Shown piece after piece: positions 46,351-56,248 of a stretch of 64,000 nt of DNA. Source of the stretch: Thalassia testudinum (taxonomy: Eukaryota; Streptophyta; Magnoliopsida; Alismatales; Hydrocharitaceae); NCBI GenBank assembly GCA_037157565.1, contig JAZHRO010000002.1, positions 78,976,001-79,040,000 of the forward strand, given 5' to 3'. Position 1 is the first letter of the stretch, and every line of letters starts with the position of its first letter. The notes beneath the pieces were generated by a model. The model was not told the DNA's origin. It was given only the letters and a program-made list of their open reading frames with translations, and made no database searches. A program made the position numbers and the translations under genes.

Positions 46351-48487
46351 GATAGTCAGGATGTGGTCATTCACCTCTAACAAGGAAACCTTGATCTCAA
46401 CGTCCTTGAATAAATCACGCAAATTATCAAAGGTCTACGTGTTCTTTTTCTTGCCTTTTGGCTCCCTTAGTAGAGCCTTAGGGAATGGGATCGATTCTGG
46501 CATCAGTCTAGGTGTGTCATCCTCACGAGCATGCAGTATGCAACCCAAACGAGAGGATGACGAAGAAGATGGGCCAGGATCAAGTTGAGGCAGATCAATG
46601 GTCAGTTTACCGCTCTTCGTAGTAATTGCATTGGACGTTGCAGGTCCAATGGGATCATAAGGCAGAGGAGGGTTCACAACAGGGACATAGGTTTGATATA
46701 TTATTGCAGGATTAGCCTGAAATCCTGATGGAGTACTCGGAGCTTGCAGAATTTGGTGAACCTACCCCTGAGAAGGTCGTACCTGTGGTTGCGGACCATG
46801 AGGTACAAAATTTCATGGGTTAGGGACAGGTTGGGTAGGAAGAGTGCCTTGAGATCGAATCATCATGCATAGTTGACTGATCTTAGCATTCTGTTGCGCC
46901 AATTGGTGCTAAAGAGAAGTCATATTTTCTTCATGGCACTTTGACATTTTTGTCATCATTCAAATCAACTTATCAAGAGGGTTTGATGTGTGGTCCATCT
47001 GAGGTGCCCAAGGGCCTGGTGGTGGATTTACCGACGGACAATATTAGGCCCTTGGGATGACGAGAGCGGATGGTCCAGCTGGTCTACTAGTAGGGTTTTA
47101 GCATTGAGGGTTGTTGAACCATGAGAAGTTTGGATGGTTGTGCCACCCTAGGTTATAAGTAGCAGAATATGGGTTGTTCGCCAGGACCCACACATCTTCG
47201 AATTCAGAAGGTGACTCTGCATATGATCCTATGTCCGAGTACATGGAGGCTTGCTCCTCCATGTCAAAGTACTGGCTAGCAGAAGCTAAGTCCACCCTAC
47301 TTACTAAGTCACTCGATGCAATACTCGGCAAGGATGGTGCAGGTCGTACGGGATTCTTGGAAATCATCCTGACTTAGGAAGGATTGGGTTTGTGACATGA
47401 TGGAGGAGTTGAAGTGTGAGCCACAAAACAGGCGGGGTTGGCCAAGAGTTCATCTAGCTTCTTGTGCACGGCGATGACTTTATCCAATTTTTGTTCAATT
47501 AGTTTAAGTTAGTAGATGAATGGAAGGGTCCCGTGTCAACCTCATGTGCTCTACTACGAGGTACACTAGTCCGATTAAAGGTGATAATGGAACGTTGCTC
47601 ATAGAATTCTCACACATGTTTTCAAATAGTTTAAACGCTCCATCCTTATCTTTATTCATAAAATTACCTCAGCAAGAAGCGTCTGCAATCTACCTCAAAG
47701 TTTCATTTAACCCATAATAAAAAATCTGGGCTACATGACACTTAGGCATGCCATGGTGTGGACATTTCCTGAGGAGGTCATTATACCTCTCCCAAACCTC
47801 ATGAAATTGTTCGCCGCTTTGTTGCATGAAAGAAGTTATAGCACAACGAAGTGCATTGGTGTGCCCGTTTGGGAAGATCTTGAAAAACATGGTATGCATC
47901 TCTTCCCAAGAACGGATGGGTTTCCCAATGATGCACAACCTTTGTGCAGCCTTGTCCCACAACGAAAATAGGAACATTTTCATGAGGATGATGTGTAACC
48001 TAATGTTTCTTGGTTTAATTATTTCAACTAAACTAGTTAAGTCCTCCAAGTAAAGAAATGGGTCTTCATTGGCAAGTCCATGATAATGAAAGTTGACTAG
48101 GCCAATTACATTTGGTTTCAGTTCAAAATCCTCCCCGCCCACAAGGACGCCAATCTGCCCAAGGGTCTCTATCATAGCAGGATTCTAATATGAGCTAAGA
48201 GACTTGAGCTCCTCCCATTCGGGAGGGTTTTGCATTTCCTCCAAGGTTTCCTTAATGGCTTCAATTTGCTCGGTATATAATGCCATTTGGGCTTGGAGGC
48301 AGGTTAATGGGTCGACGGCTCCACCACCACCTGGTGGATTGGGAGGGGGATGATTTCCCTCCTCAAGATCTGGGGGTGAGCGAGCAGCCATGTTTATGCA
48401 AGAGGAGGATGATTCACCAGATTCTTCCCTTCTAGAGTTATCAAACAATTTAACAAGTTCAGGGTCATGTGACCTCCTCCCAAACAT
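46351..48487 (-). pseudogene. gag: Athila 2 gag
   Basis: The start is placed at the ATG at 48487 (MFGRRSHDPELVKLFDNSRR). The capsid segment reads GGEDFELKPNVIGLVNFHYH, DPFLYLEDLTSLVEIIKPRN, MKMFLFSLWDKAAQRLCIIG, MHTMFFKIFPNGHTNALRCA, QFHEVWERYNDLLRKCPHHG and VAQIFYYGLNETLR, the Athila retrotrans_gag domain. It is better preserved than in Athila 1: 48185-48487 and 47690-48175 are open, in the same order. The 46435-47367 part is a broken Pro-rich linker. Confidence 0.88.
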
Positions 48488-50000
48488 GCACTGCCGAAAG
48501 AAGAATTGGGGTGATGAGAAGAGAGAAGGTGATCAGAGAGATGATGCCGAATAGGTGCACTTGATGAAAAATCAATCAATCAAGGTCCTAACCTCTAAAT
48601 GTTGTTGGTGCAAGGGCACCACGATCGTTGATTTTAATGATAACAAAACACTTAGCATTTAACATTTGCATTGAGTTTAAAATTTCAAGATAAATGCAAA
48701 TGGAATCAAGTGTGAAGGAGCTCAAGCTCGCATCCATGGTGGATTAGAGGAGCTTAATAGAGGAAGAAGTAGAGATAGAGCTTTGGGTGGAGCGAAAGCT
48801 TGAAGATAAGAAGAATAGGATAGATGTCTTGTTGTCATATTCTTTGAACTTGTTGTTTATGTTCTTTGCTCTTTATTTTCTTAGATTAAATGTCAAAGAG
48901 ACCAAAGTAACATAACTATAGTCCTAGGAATATTTACACCACCCTAGGATACTTAGACAATCTTAGACAATCTTGGAAATCACTTAGAAAACCAAAACAG
49001 TGATTAGATAACCCAATCAGATGTCCAATCTAGACTTTAGACATCTGATCTTGGAATTTAAGACATCTGATAGTTTGTACAGACATCCAAACACTTAGGT
49101 TGGACTTAGTACTCTCTATTTATTACCTTTAGACGACCAGTCCATAGTCCAATTGTCTTTGAAGACGTCTGATGACCTTGACAGATGTCCAACAATAGAA
49201 CCGTTGGACTGTCAAAACATAATATTTGAGGATTTCCTTTTAATCATATTTATAACACTTTACAGACGTCCGTAGAGCCTCCTAGATGTCTGATAAATAG
49301 ATGTTAGGCTAAGATCTGACCCAAATTTACTTTTGTCAGACCTAATAGCCGTTTGAGCCTCGAGAAGTCAATTCCCGTACAGATTTCTTTTTCCTATACT
49401 AGCTAAGTTCCTTGATAGAACTCACGTTGAATCACTTTCAATTTAAGGAAGATCCTTTTGCCTATACTAGCTAAGTTCATTTACCTATTTTAGCTCTATA
49501 GGTTGTTATTTTTCTCTTTTCTTTTGTGGTTGGGTATTCTCTTTGCAAATTCCTGTCTCCTTCGAGAGACAAACTACTCCTCATAAAGAGGGGGGCATTT
49601 GAGGTACGCTACCCTCATTCAAAGTAGCGTGATTGTAAGATGTTGAGTCACCCTCGTTGAAGTGACTCAGTTAGCAGATTTGATCAACTAGGTCGATTGG
49701 GAAATCCCAAACTGAGAGGTTTAGGTGGTGGTTTTTACTCAAGTTTGGGTTTCCACCTAAAAATCCTTGTGTACTAGTGAGATTGCATTTCTGTGTGACT
49801 ACCGTATTATATTTTCTCATCTTATTTTCATACCGCAAATCTCACCCCCTCCATCAGGAATTACAAATGTGACCTAAGACCTAAAGATCTAAGTTACCCA
49901 CTATTGCAACCTACGGAACCGAATATGAGCACCATGGCTATGCATGCCTCTTTCCTCTTTAAAAACCAGAAAAAGTTATGGTGTAGACCCAGATAGGTTG
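48488..50000 (-). other. Athila 2 leader, holding a solo LTR
   Basis: Leader DNA lies at 48488-48602 and 49866-50000 around the insertion. A primer site is expected near 50000 but only a poor candidate (GCAACCTACGGAACC at about 49905) is visible. Confidence 0.45.
48603..49865 (+). mobile_element. Solo LTR, copia-like, 1263 bp
   Basis: It begins TGTTGGTGCAAGGGCACC and ends ...GGAATTACA, with a perfect duplication AATGT at 48598-48602 and 49866-49870. The beginning followed by GTTGATTTTAATGATAACA is common in SIRE-type LTRs. It carries about a dozen AGACATCTGAT/AGACGTCTGAT motifs at 49010-49300. No gene is seen. Confidence 0.88.
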
Positions 50001-50517
50001 TGTTAATATGGTGATTTAATTATTGAAATGCACATAGTGGTTAACCTAAATCGAGCCTAACCATCTTTTTACAAAAATTTTTAACCTGGCCTACTTGATT
50101 TTATCTTAGTCACTTTTAGGCCTAGGGTCGAACTCAAGGAAGCAGGATTAGAAGTGAACAAGTTTCTACACCTTTCATACAACGAATCTCTTCCGTTAGT
50201 TTATTATGTTTTTGGTATTTTTCTATTTAAGATTTTTTTCTGATAATTTTTGTCCTTGAGGTACACCCTCAAAATCAAGTTCTTGGCTTTGAGCCAAATT
50301 AGGGTTCCAAAACTGGTCTTGCTATTCGCAAGACTGAGTACCTGTAAGTCAAGGATTATCTTTTCTCTTTTGTATATTTTTTTTATCTTTTTAATTGTAG
50401 GAAAGAGAAACAGAAATATAGTAAATATAGTATATATATATGTATATATTATATATGTATATAGTGGTGGGGGTGGAGGTGGAAATGGCGTGTAGCATGG
50501 TGTCGAGTTGATCATCG
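50001..50517 (-). repeat. Athila 2 right LTR, outer piece
   Basis: Aligns with 27116-27714 and contains CCTAGGGTCGAAC, GTCCTTGAGG and a TA microsatellite at 50425-50462. It is cut at 50517/50523 by the young element. Confidence 0.65.
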
Positions 50518-51446
50518 CCTAGTGATGAGAACCTCATCATGAGCCATAACTAGCTCATTTTGACCCAATACAAAGGATAAAAGCTCCTACATATCTCAAG
50601 GAAAGGCTTAACTCAGAGAATTCTGAGTTTGAGAAGAAAACCAGTCATAAGGGGTAAAAGTGCAATTTTACCAGTATAATCTGCATACAGGGTAATTCTG
50701 GGCCCAAACACAGGTCAAAACAGCTTAATAAGAATAAAAGTGGGATGAGATGATCTAGCAAGGGCTACAGCACTTCCAAGAACCAAATGATAATCTGTAA
50801 CCCTAAAACGACCCACTTCAATTCACAAGGTTCGGGGCAAAGTAAAAATAGAATAAACCCTCTAAAATTCATAGAAAAATAATCTCTAGGGTTTAGAACC
50901 TTCAATTTGGCCTTTAGAACCCATTTTGACCTACATTGAGAACCATGCCCAATTAATAACTTAATTTGGGTCTTTACGCAAATTGATCGGTCAAACAAGG
51001 TTTAATATGAAAATGAAATTCACCATCAGATTCCTTAGGTCCTAATTAGTCATGTATAAAAACTTGAGCCTAAGAAGAAACCTCCTTGACCGACTTTACA
51101 CTTTGGTCCTCATATATTTACTCTTTGGCCCTCAACTTTTGAACCCTCGCATTTTGGCCCCTAACTCTCCTTCGTTCTTTGCAATCAGGTCCCTCCTGCA
51201 AAACCCTGCCAGCACCATGCTCCGGCGACCTTGCGCGGAGCATGGCGCCGCGCAGGGTGAGGTGGAGGACCTGGCATGTATACCGGGGGTGCCCTGCGTC
51301 GTCAGACGTCGCAGGAGCACCCCCCTGGTCATTGAAGGCCACCATACCGGCCGTGCGAACGCACGGACGGTATGGGTTCATGTTCCGACCATTCTCCGGC
51401 GAGGGAGACACGTCGTCTCCCTCCGCCTTCCTCCCTGCTTCATCCC

Positions 51447-51454
51447 TATAAATA
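51447..51454 (+). promoter_or_regulatory. TATA box of young element LTR
   Basis: TATAAATA followed by CCCCCCGCC is a canonical plant Pol II TATA context. It is identical in the 3' LTR at 58754-58761. Confidence 0.7.
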
Positions 51455-52334
51455 CCCCCCGCCGCTCCACCGACGACGGCAGCCTGGATCTGACGGAGAA
51501 AACCCCCAACTTTCCTCTCTTCTCACTCCGGTAGACGCCCACCAGCTCCGGCGGTTCTCCTTCCTCCTCCTCTTCGCTCCGCCGCAATACCAGCAGCAGA
51601 GACCTCTTCCCCTGCTCTTCCCGCGTCGCGCAATACCGGCGCGCGCTGCCTCTGCCCCGTCGTCACCGCCGTCCTCCCCCCACTGGGCATCGTCTTCTCC
51701 GGCGACAGTCGATACGACTGTCGCCCTGTTCCTTCCCCTTCGTCCCTGCAGTTAAGTTAGAACTACTCCCCTTCTTCTCCTCTTTCTTTCCCCGCTTTCA
51801 ATTTAGTCAATTAAACCCTCGACCGCTCCTGTTCACCCTCATCCTCTCCACCTCCGACCACCCTCCGGCGAGCCGCTTCCATCACCTCAGCGACCCACAC
51901 GGCTCGCCGACCACCGCAGAACCTCCGCCTCCTCACCCTGATCCTCTTCCGCCCATCCACTTCCCACCAAACACCCTCTGCAGATCCACCGAACACACCC
52001 ACTTCCTCGCTCACAGTTTGACCTAGGACGACCAGTTAGCTCCATCTCGCCCCCTGCAGACCCCCTGACCACCTTCGCCGTGCCACGGCGAAGGTCCCCC
52101 GCCTGTCTGATTTGGCCGAGAGGCTGTTCTTCTGTGACCAGGTGACTCGCCCGCCGTCGCCATTACCGCGCAGGCAGAGCTGCTTCACCTGCAGGTGCAG
52201 GCACGCCTTCGCCCAGGATTGACTTCCAGGTTGCGCAAGGACTCTCCGCGAAACGTCCCAGGTTCACAGACGGAGCGAAGGCCGCGCGGGAAGCCTCGAT
52301 CGCCCACTTCTCCATCCGCGACGCGCTCAATTCG

Positions 52335-52656
52335 GGTGGGACATTTAGTCCCACCTCGGTACCTCTCGAAGGCGCGCGGACGCATAAAGGCAAAAACTGC
52401 CTTATGCTGTTTGCCTCTTGACCACGGGGTGAGGTCCCTCTCACCCGACCCGACCCGGCCTCGTCCGTGACCACGCTCCGCGGACCTGGCCCGACCCGAT
52501 TAGACTGTCCTGCACTCCTCGCCCACCACGCACGCCGGTGGGCCTGGACCCGGGCCTGACCCGAACCCGATTACCCGATAGCGCTCTGGGAGAGCTTCCG
52601 AAGGGTGATTTCAGAGAGAGAGAGAAACGCGGGGGAGGGGGGTAGAGTAGGTTTTT
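52335..52656 (+). promoter_or_regulatory. snRNA-like promoter box, TATA-like box and T5 end (5' LTR)
   Basis: An 8-bp stem hairpin (52335-52355) overlaps GTCCCACCTCG (52348-52358), one mismatch from the plant snRNA upstream element. CATAAA starts 24 bases after it (52383-52388), the spacing used by Pol III snRNA genes. No run of four T occurs until TTTTT at 52652-52656, about 240 bases past the expected start. Whether it is transcribed is unknown. Confidence 0.5.
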
Positions 52657-52684
52657 GCCTCTTGACGAAAAAACTCTGAAGTGT

Positions 52685-53095
52685 GCAGGCCAAAGAAGAA
52701 GAAGCAGACCCGCTGAAGAAGAAGGAGCTGCGGCACTGTAGCATAGGCATCGTTAAGTCGTCTCAGCACCGGGGCAGACGACGGAAGGTCAGCAGCCAGA
52801 GCAGGAAAGAAGACAGGCTGAAGAAGAAGGAAGAGCAACGGCCAACGCGAAAGAAGAAGAAGAGAGGTCAAGGCAGAAAACCAAAGAAGAAGAAGAAATG
52901 AAGAGAAGCAAGAAGCAAGAAAAGAAGAAGAAGATCTGAAGAAAAAGAAAGAAAGGAAACAAGGAAGAACAGAAGAAGAAGAGCACGAGGGGAAGATCTG
53001 AAGAAAGCAGAAGAAGAAGAAGAAGAAGAAGAAGAAGAACAGGAAGAACAAAAGACAAAGAGGAAGAAAGAAGAAAAGAAGAAGAAGCCAAATTT
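52685..53095 (+). repeat. GAA-rich purine tract in LTR
   Basis: About 400 bases of AAGAAGAAG-type purine sequence, with a (CT)n run at its end (53098-53120). It is present in both LTRs and, in a different form, in the solo LTR (44265-44570). It yields low-complexity frames on both strands. Confidence 0.8.
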
Positions 53096-53291
53096 TCATC
53101 TCTCTCTCTCTCTCTCTCTTTATTTTTGTAATAGAACTTGTATATCTCTAGAATACAACTTGCTCCCTGAGTTCGACCTCGGGAACTCTTTCATTTTTCC
53201 GAGTAAAAAATTTTTATATGAAACGTTGGTAACAACCGGCTTCACTACAACGTTATAACAAACCCGGTAGAACACGAACGTCTTCACATTT

Positions 53292-53309
53292 TGGCGCCGT
53301 TGCCGGGGA
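53292..53309 (+). other. Primer-binding site, tRNA-Asp, young element
   Basis: TGGCGCCGTTGCCGGGGA is a perfect complement of the plant tRNA-Asp 3' end, five bases after the LTR. Confidence 0.93.
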
Positions 53310-54385
53310 GCAACGGCTATTCTAGAGGTAAACATTCCTGTATTTTTTTATTATTTCTGATAATCTCCTCTCTTTTGTGCAGCTACAGGAACTCAAGAAG
53401 ACAAGCAACCACACAACCACGCCGAAGACAGGTAAAATCTTTTCTCTCACTATTAACCCCTACACTCTAAAGAGGAAGAAAAGAAAAGAACAAGCAATAT
53501 AGGGCTAACCTGTCTTCCATATTTAGTAACCATAAAAGTTGCATGTTTTCAACTCATTATTTCTGCACACTATTAAGGGTATTTAAGGGCTAACACATTC
53601 TTGCTTGAGCCCTAATTACCCAACAAAGAATTAACTGGACCAAGTAGAGCCAACCTAGGATCCAACACTAGGGATTTAGAGACACACTCCTTAAGCAAGA
53701 ATTGAGAAAACCAAATGAAGTGTGCCCAAGCCCTTGTCTGAAAATACCTATTCAAAGAAAATCTAAAACAATTGGCTCTCTCTAAACACTTGAACCCTAA
53801 AAGACAGGACCTAAAAAGCTCTCAAAGAAAACAAGAGGTAAAGTTGACCCCTTTGGGTTAACCAACCTTAAATTAGGTCACTCTTTGCACTCAAAAAGAC
53901 TAAAGTTCAAGTGAAACCTTAAGCACCCTGATCTTAAAATTGGTAGACTTAAGAGGTCAAGATCCCCATTCTGGTCTACCTGGAACCGCAGTGACAAGAG
54001 AGGTCGGGTGGGGGAAACCCTGTAACCCGTGGGGACGCTCTACCGTGTAGGGGTCTTCGCGGGACTCTCCCTCTCTGGCTGCCCAGGTAATTCTCAGGTG
54101 GACGATCTTTCTGATCAAGGGGTCCATCTGCCCCGAACCTCTATAGTCACCCAACAATTTTTGGGTGTCTTGATTGGGTCCAGCACCTGCTTATCTCATC
54201 CAGCCCTTCAGTATTTTTCAGGAGGTCCTTGAAACCTCCTATAGAAATTCACTCTTCCCGAGGCTAAGCCTCGGCTCCTTTGTTTTTGCAGAAATCATTC
54301 ACATAGCCCCTCTTTCCTCTGATTCTGAACAAAATCCCCTTCTTCCATCTTGATTCAAACTTTGATTCCACCACCTGATCCAATT
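53310..54385 (+). other. Leader of the young element
   Basis: About 1.1 kb with no gene that I recognise. It contains a short GC-richer stretch at 53990-54110 and ends near an A/C-rich sequence before the frame. Confidence 0.6.
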
Positions 54386-56248
54386 ATGCAGCCTAATTAC
54401 CTAGCAAGACTACCATTCAAGAAACCTGAATATCGGAGATCTATGAAAGATAAAATGATCGAGGATGCCATAAAATTCTATGAAAAAGAAGAAAAAACCT
54501 CAACACCAATAGGAGATATTCAGGTTGATGTCCCAACAACCACATCCTTCATCATAAACTGTGCCCAAATTCTATTGACTGGAATTTCAAAAGGATCAAC
54601 CCGAGACATGCTCATGACAGGATACATTGAGATGGAAAAATTACACCAATCTGAATACCTTCAATGCTTAACAAATCCTGTACTTTGGGAACAACACCAA
54701 GATGCCCTTATAAAATGGGTAGAAATGATGAAATCAGTAGAACAAATTATCAACCAGAAATACCCGTATAAACCAGAAACAGAGGATGAACCATCTTGGA
54801 ACAGTATTAAGGAACAATTCAGTTTCCCAGATCCCGGGATTGAGGCACAAAGTGGTTGTAAAATCCCAACCCAGATAGAAGACAATGTTGCATTAGGTTG
54901 GGATATTGCAGGAGAACACAATGCTGAGCCAACCCTAGGCCATGAATCACCAAGCTTAGAACTCCAAGACTCCTGCAATGACAAGATTAGAATTGAACCT
55001 CTGGAGGGTATAAATTCCACCCCTTGTTTTGATAAGGTGACCCTCGAAGGTTATTCGGACTTAGGTTCTAATAATTCTACCCACATCCTAAGCCTAGAAC
55101 CTAGATCTGAAACTTATTGGGAAGATTATGAGGCCCTTTATGAGAAAGATCAAATTTTTACAGAATATGATTCCGGGCCTCTATTTAATGAATATCCCTC
55201 TCCAACATCCTCAGGAAATCTGATCGATTTCTCAGAAAACATGCCAATTTATGATACAGAAACTGAGGAGTTGGATGAGCAAGGTTTTAATGGGGTCTAT
55301 CCTACCAGCTTAGAGCTTGAACAGAACATCTTTTTGAGCCCAGAATTGACATATAGGCTAGAACCCAGTCAGGCTGCTGATTCCACATCTGATGATTTCT
55401 GCTGTGGTGGAATTCATGATCATTTTCGCCAACTCTCCGACAATTTCAGATCTGACTATAATTGCGGAGAGACTCCCCTTCCTGAACACGCCAGGCCTAT
55501 CTACGACCTCAGTTCACATGATTCTGACTCTGACTCTGACTCTGAGGTCCTGATTCCCGAGATCACCGATAACACAGAATCATTCCTTTTCGATCCTCAG
55601 GAACCAAAAACAGAAAATGCCAAGAGTAATTGCAACCAAGAATCCAAATTTTTTCTCGAATCCGATTTCTTTCACCCTACAAACACTCTTCCGGCATTTG
55701 ATAGTTACCCAGAGGACTCTCTACAGAAAATCACCTATCATCTGTTTCTAGAAGAGCCCTCATACACAATGGCCACCTCATCCGCACACACGGAACGGAT
55801 CAAAACCTCTCCCAAACCCCGACCCGCAACCGGACTCAATTTCTATGCTGATTCACCTCTCACCGAGCCGATTGCATTTCCACATCGGGTTTCGAACATT
55901 GATCAGACTACATACCATGCTCTATCATTCTCTGATCACCCCTGTAGGGTTCCTGCATCAACCACTGATTATCCTACGGGTCCCTACTCTGACCAGGCTG
56001 ATTCGGCACAGCCAAACCCTGCGTTTACACTTCCACATCCATCTGAGCTTCATAATTTCTGGTGGGCTCCACACCTTTTTATCCACATCTATCAACCCAC
56101 CAGATTGATTGGGTTTGGGCTGCATCATCAGCCTGTTGATCTGAACAAGCACCTGGTTGGACCAACCAGGCTCTTAATCAAGGTGCTTGTCTTACAAAAC
56201 TCTGCTGAGTTGACCATCCCCTCTCCATCGCATTTCCCGCTTGGCTGA
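54386..56248 (+). CDS. Orphan protein of a non-autonomous LTR element, 620 aa
   Basis: An intact frame of 620 codons from the first ATG (54386); the open frame starts upstream at about 54350 but without an ATG. It occupies the place of gag-pol. The first 150 residues are probably helical (KDKMIEDAIKFYEKEEK, DALIKWVEMMKSVEQIINQK). The middle is strongly acidic (SHDSDSDSDSEVLIPEITDN at about residue 385). The C-terminus is aromatic and basic, with FWWAPHLFIHIYQPTRLIGF and LHHQPVDLNKHLVGPTRLLI. I recognise no capsid, zinc knuckle, protease, polymerase or membrane segment. A broken relative is at 31511-33499, and it too keeps the LHHQ segment. It could be a diverged structural or packaging protein, or a derivative of an Athila envelope-position gene. 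Function unknown. Confidence 0.75.
   Translation: MQPNYLARLPFKKPEYRRSMKDKMIEDAIKFYEKEEKTSTPIGDIQVDVPTTTSFIINCAQILLTGISKGSTRDMLMTGYIEMEKLHQSEYLQCLTNPVLWEQHQDALIKWVEMMKSVEQIINQKYPYKPETEDEPSWNSIKEQFSFPDPGIEAQSGCKIPTQIEDNVALGWDIAGEHNAEPTLGHESPSLELQDSCNDKIRIEPLEGINSTPCFDKVTLEGYSDLGSNNSTHILSLEPRSETYWEDYEALYEKDQIFTEYDSGPLFNEYPSPTSSGNLIDFSENMPIYDTETEELDEQGFNGVYPTSLELEQNIFLSPELTYRLEPSQAADSTSDDFCCGGIHDHFRQLSDNFRSDYNCGETPLPEHARPIYDLSSHDSDSDSDSEVLIPEITDNTESFLFDPQEPKTENAKSNCNQESKFFLESDFFHPTNTLPAFDSYPEDSLQKITYHLFLEEPSYTMATSSAHTERIKTSPKPRPATGLNFYADSPLTEPIAFPHRVSNIDQTTYHALSFSDHPCRVPASTTDYPTGPYSDQADSAQPNPAFTLPHPSELHNFWWAPHLFIHIYQPTRLIGFGLHHQPVDLNKHLVGPTRLLIKVLVLQNSAELTIPSPSHFPLG

Larger units (their letters stand above)
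50523..53286 (+). repeat. Young element 5' LTR (family A)
   Basis: 2764 bp, TGATGAGAACCTCATCA...CGTCTTCA. It contains a TATA box (51447), a GC-rich R region, the snRNA-like box (52348), a GAA-rich tract (52690-53090) and GTTCGACCTCGGG near the end. Frames inside it are duplicated in the 3' LTR and are not genes. Confidence 0.95.

Noticed and set aside
49903..49925. Possible tRNA-Asp primer site for Athila 2
   Set aside because: GCAACCTACGGAACC shares only a few bases with the expected complement; too weak to call.
52611..53099. Phe/Leu/Ser-rich minus-strand frame resembling a membrane protein
   Set aside because: It is the complement of the GAA-rich tract; hydrophobicity is an artefact of CTT/TTC repeats. 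It is repeated at 59918-60403.
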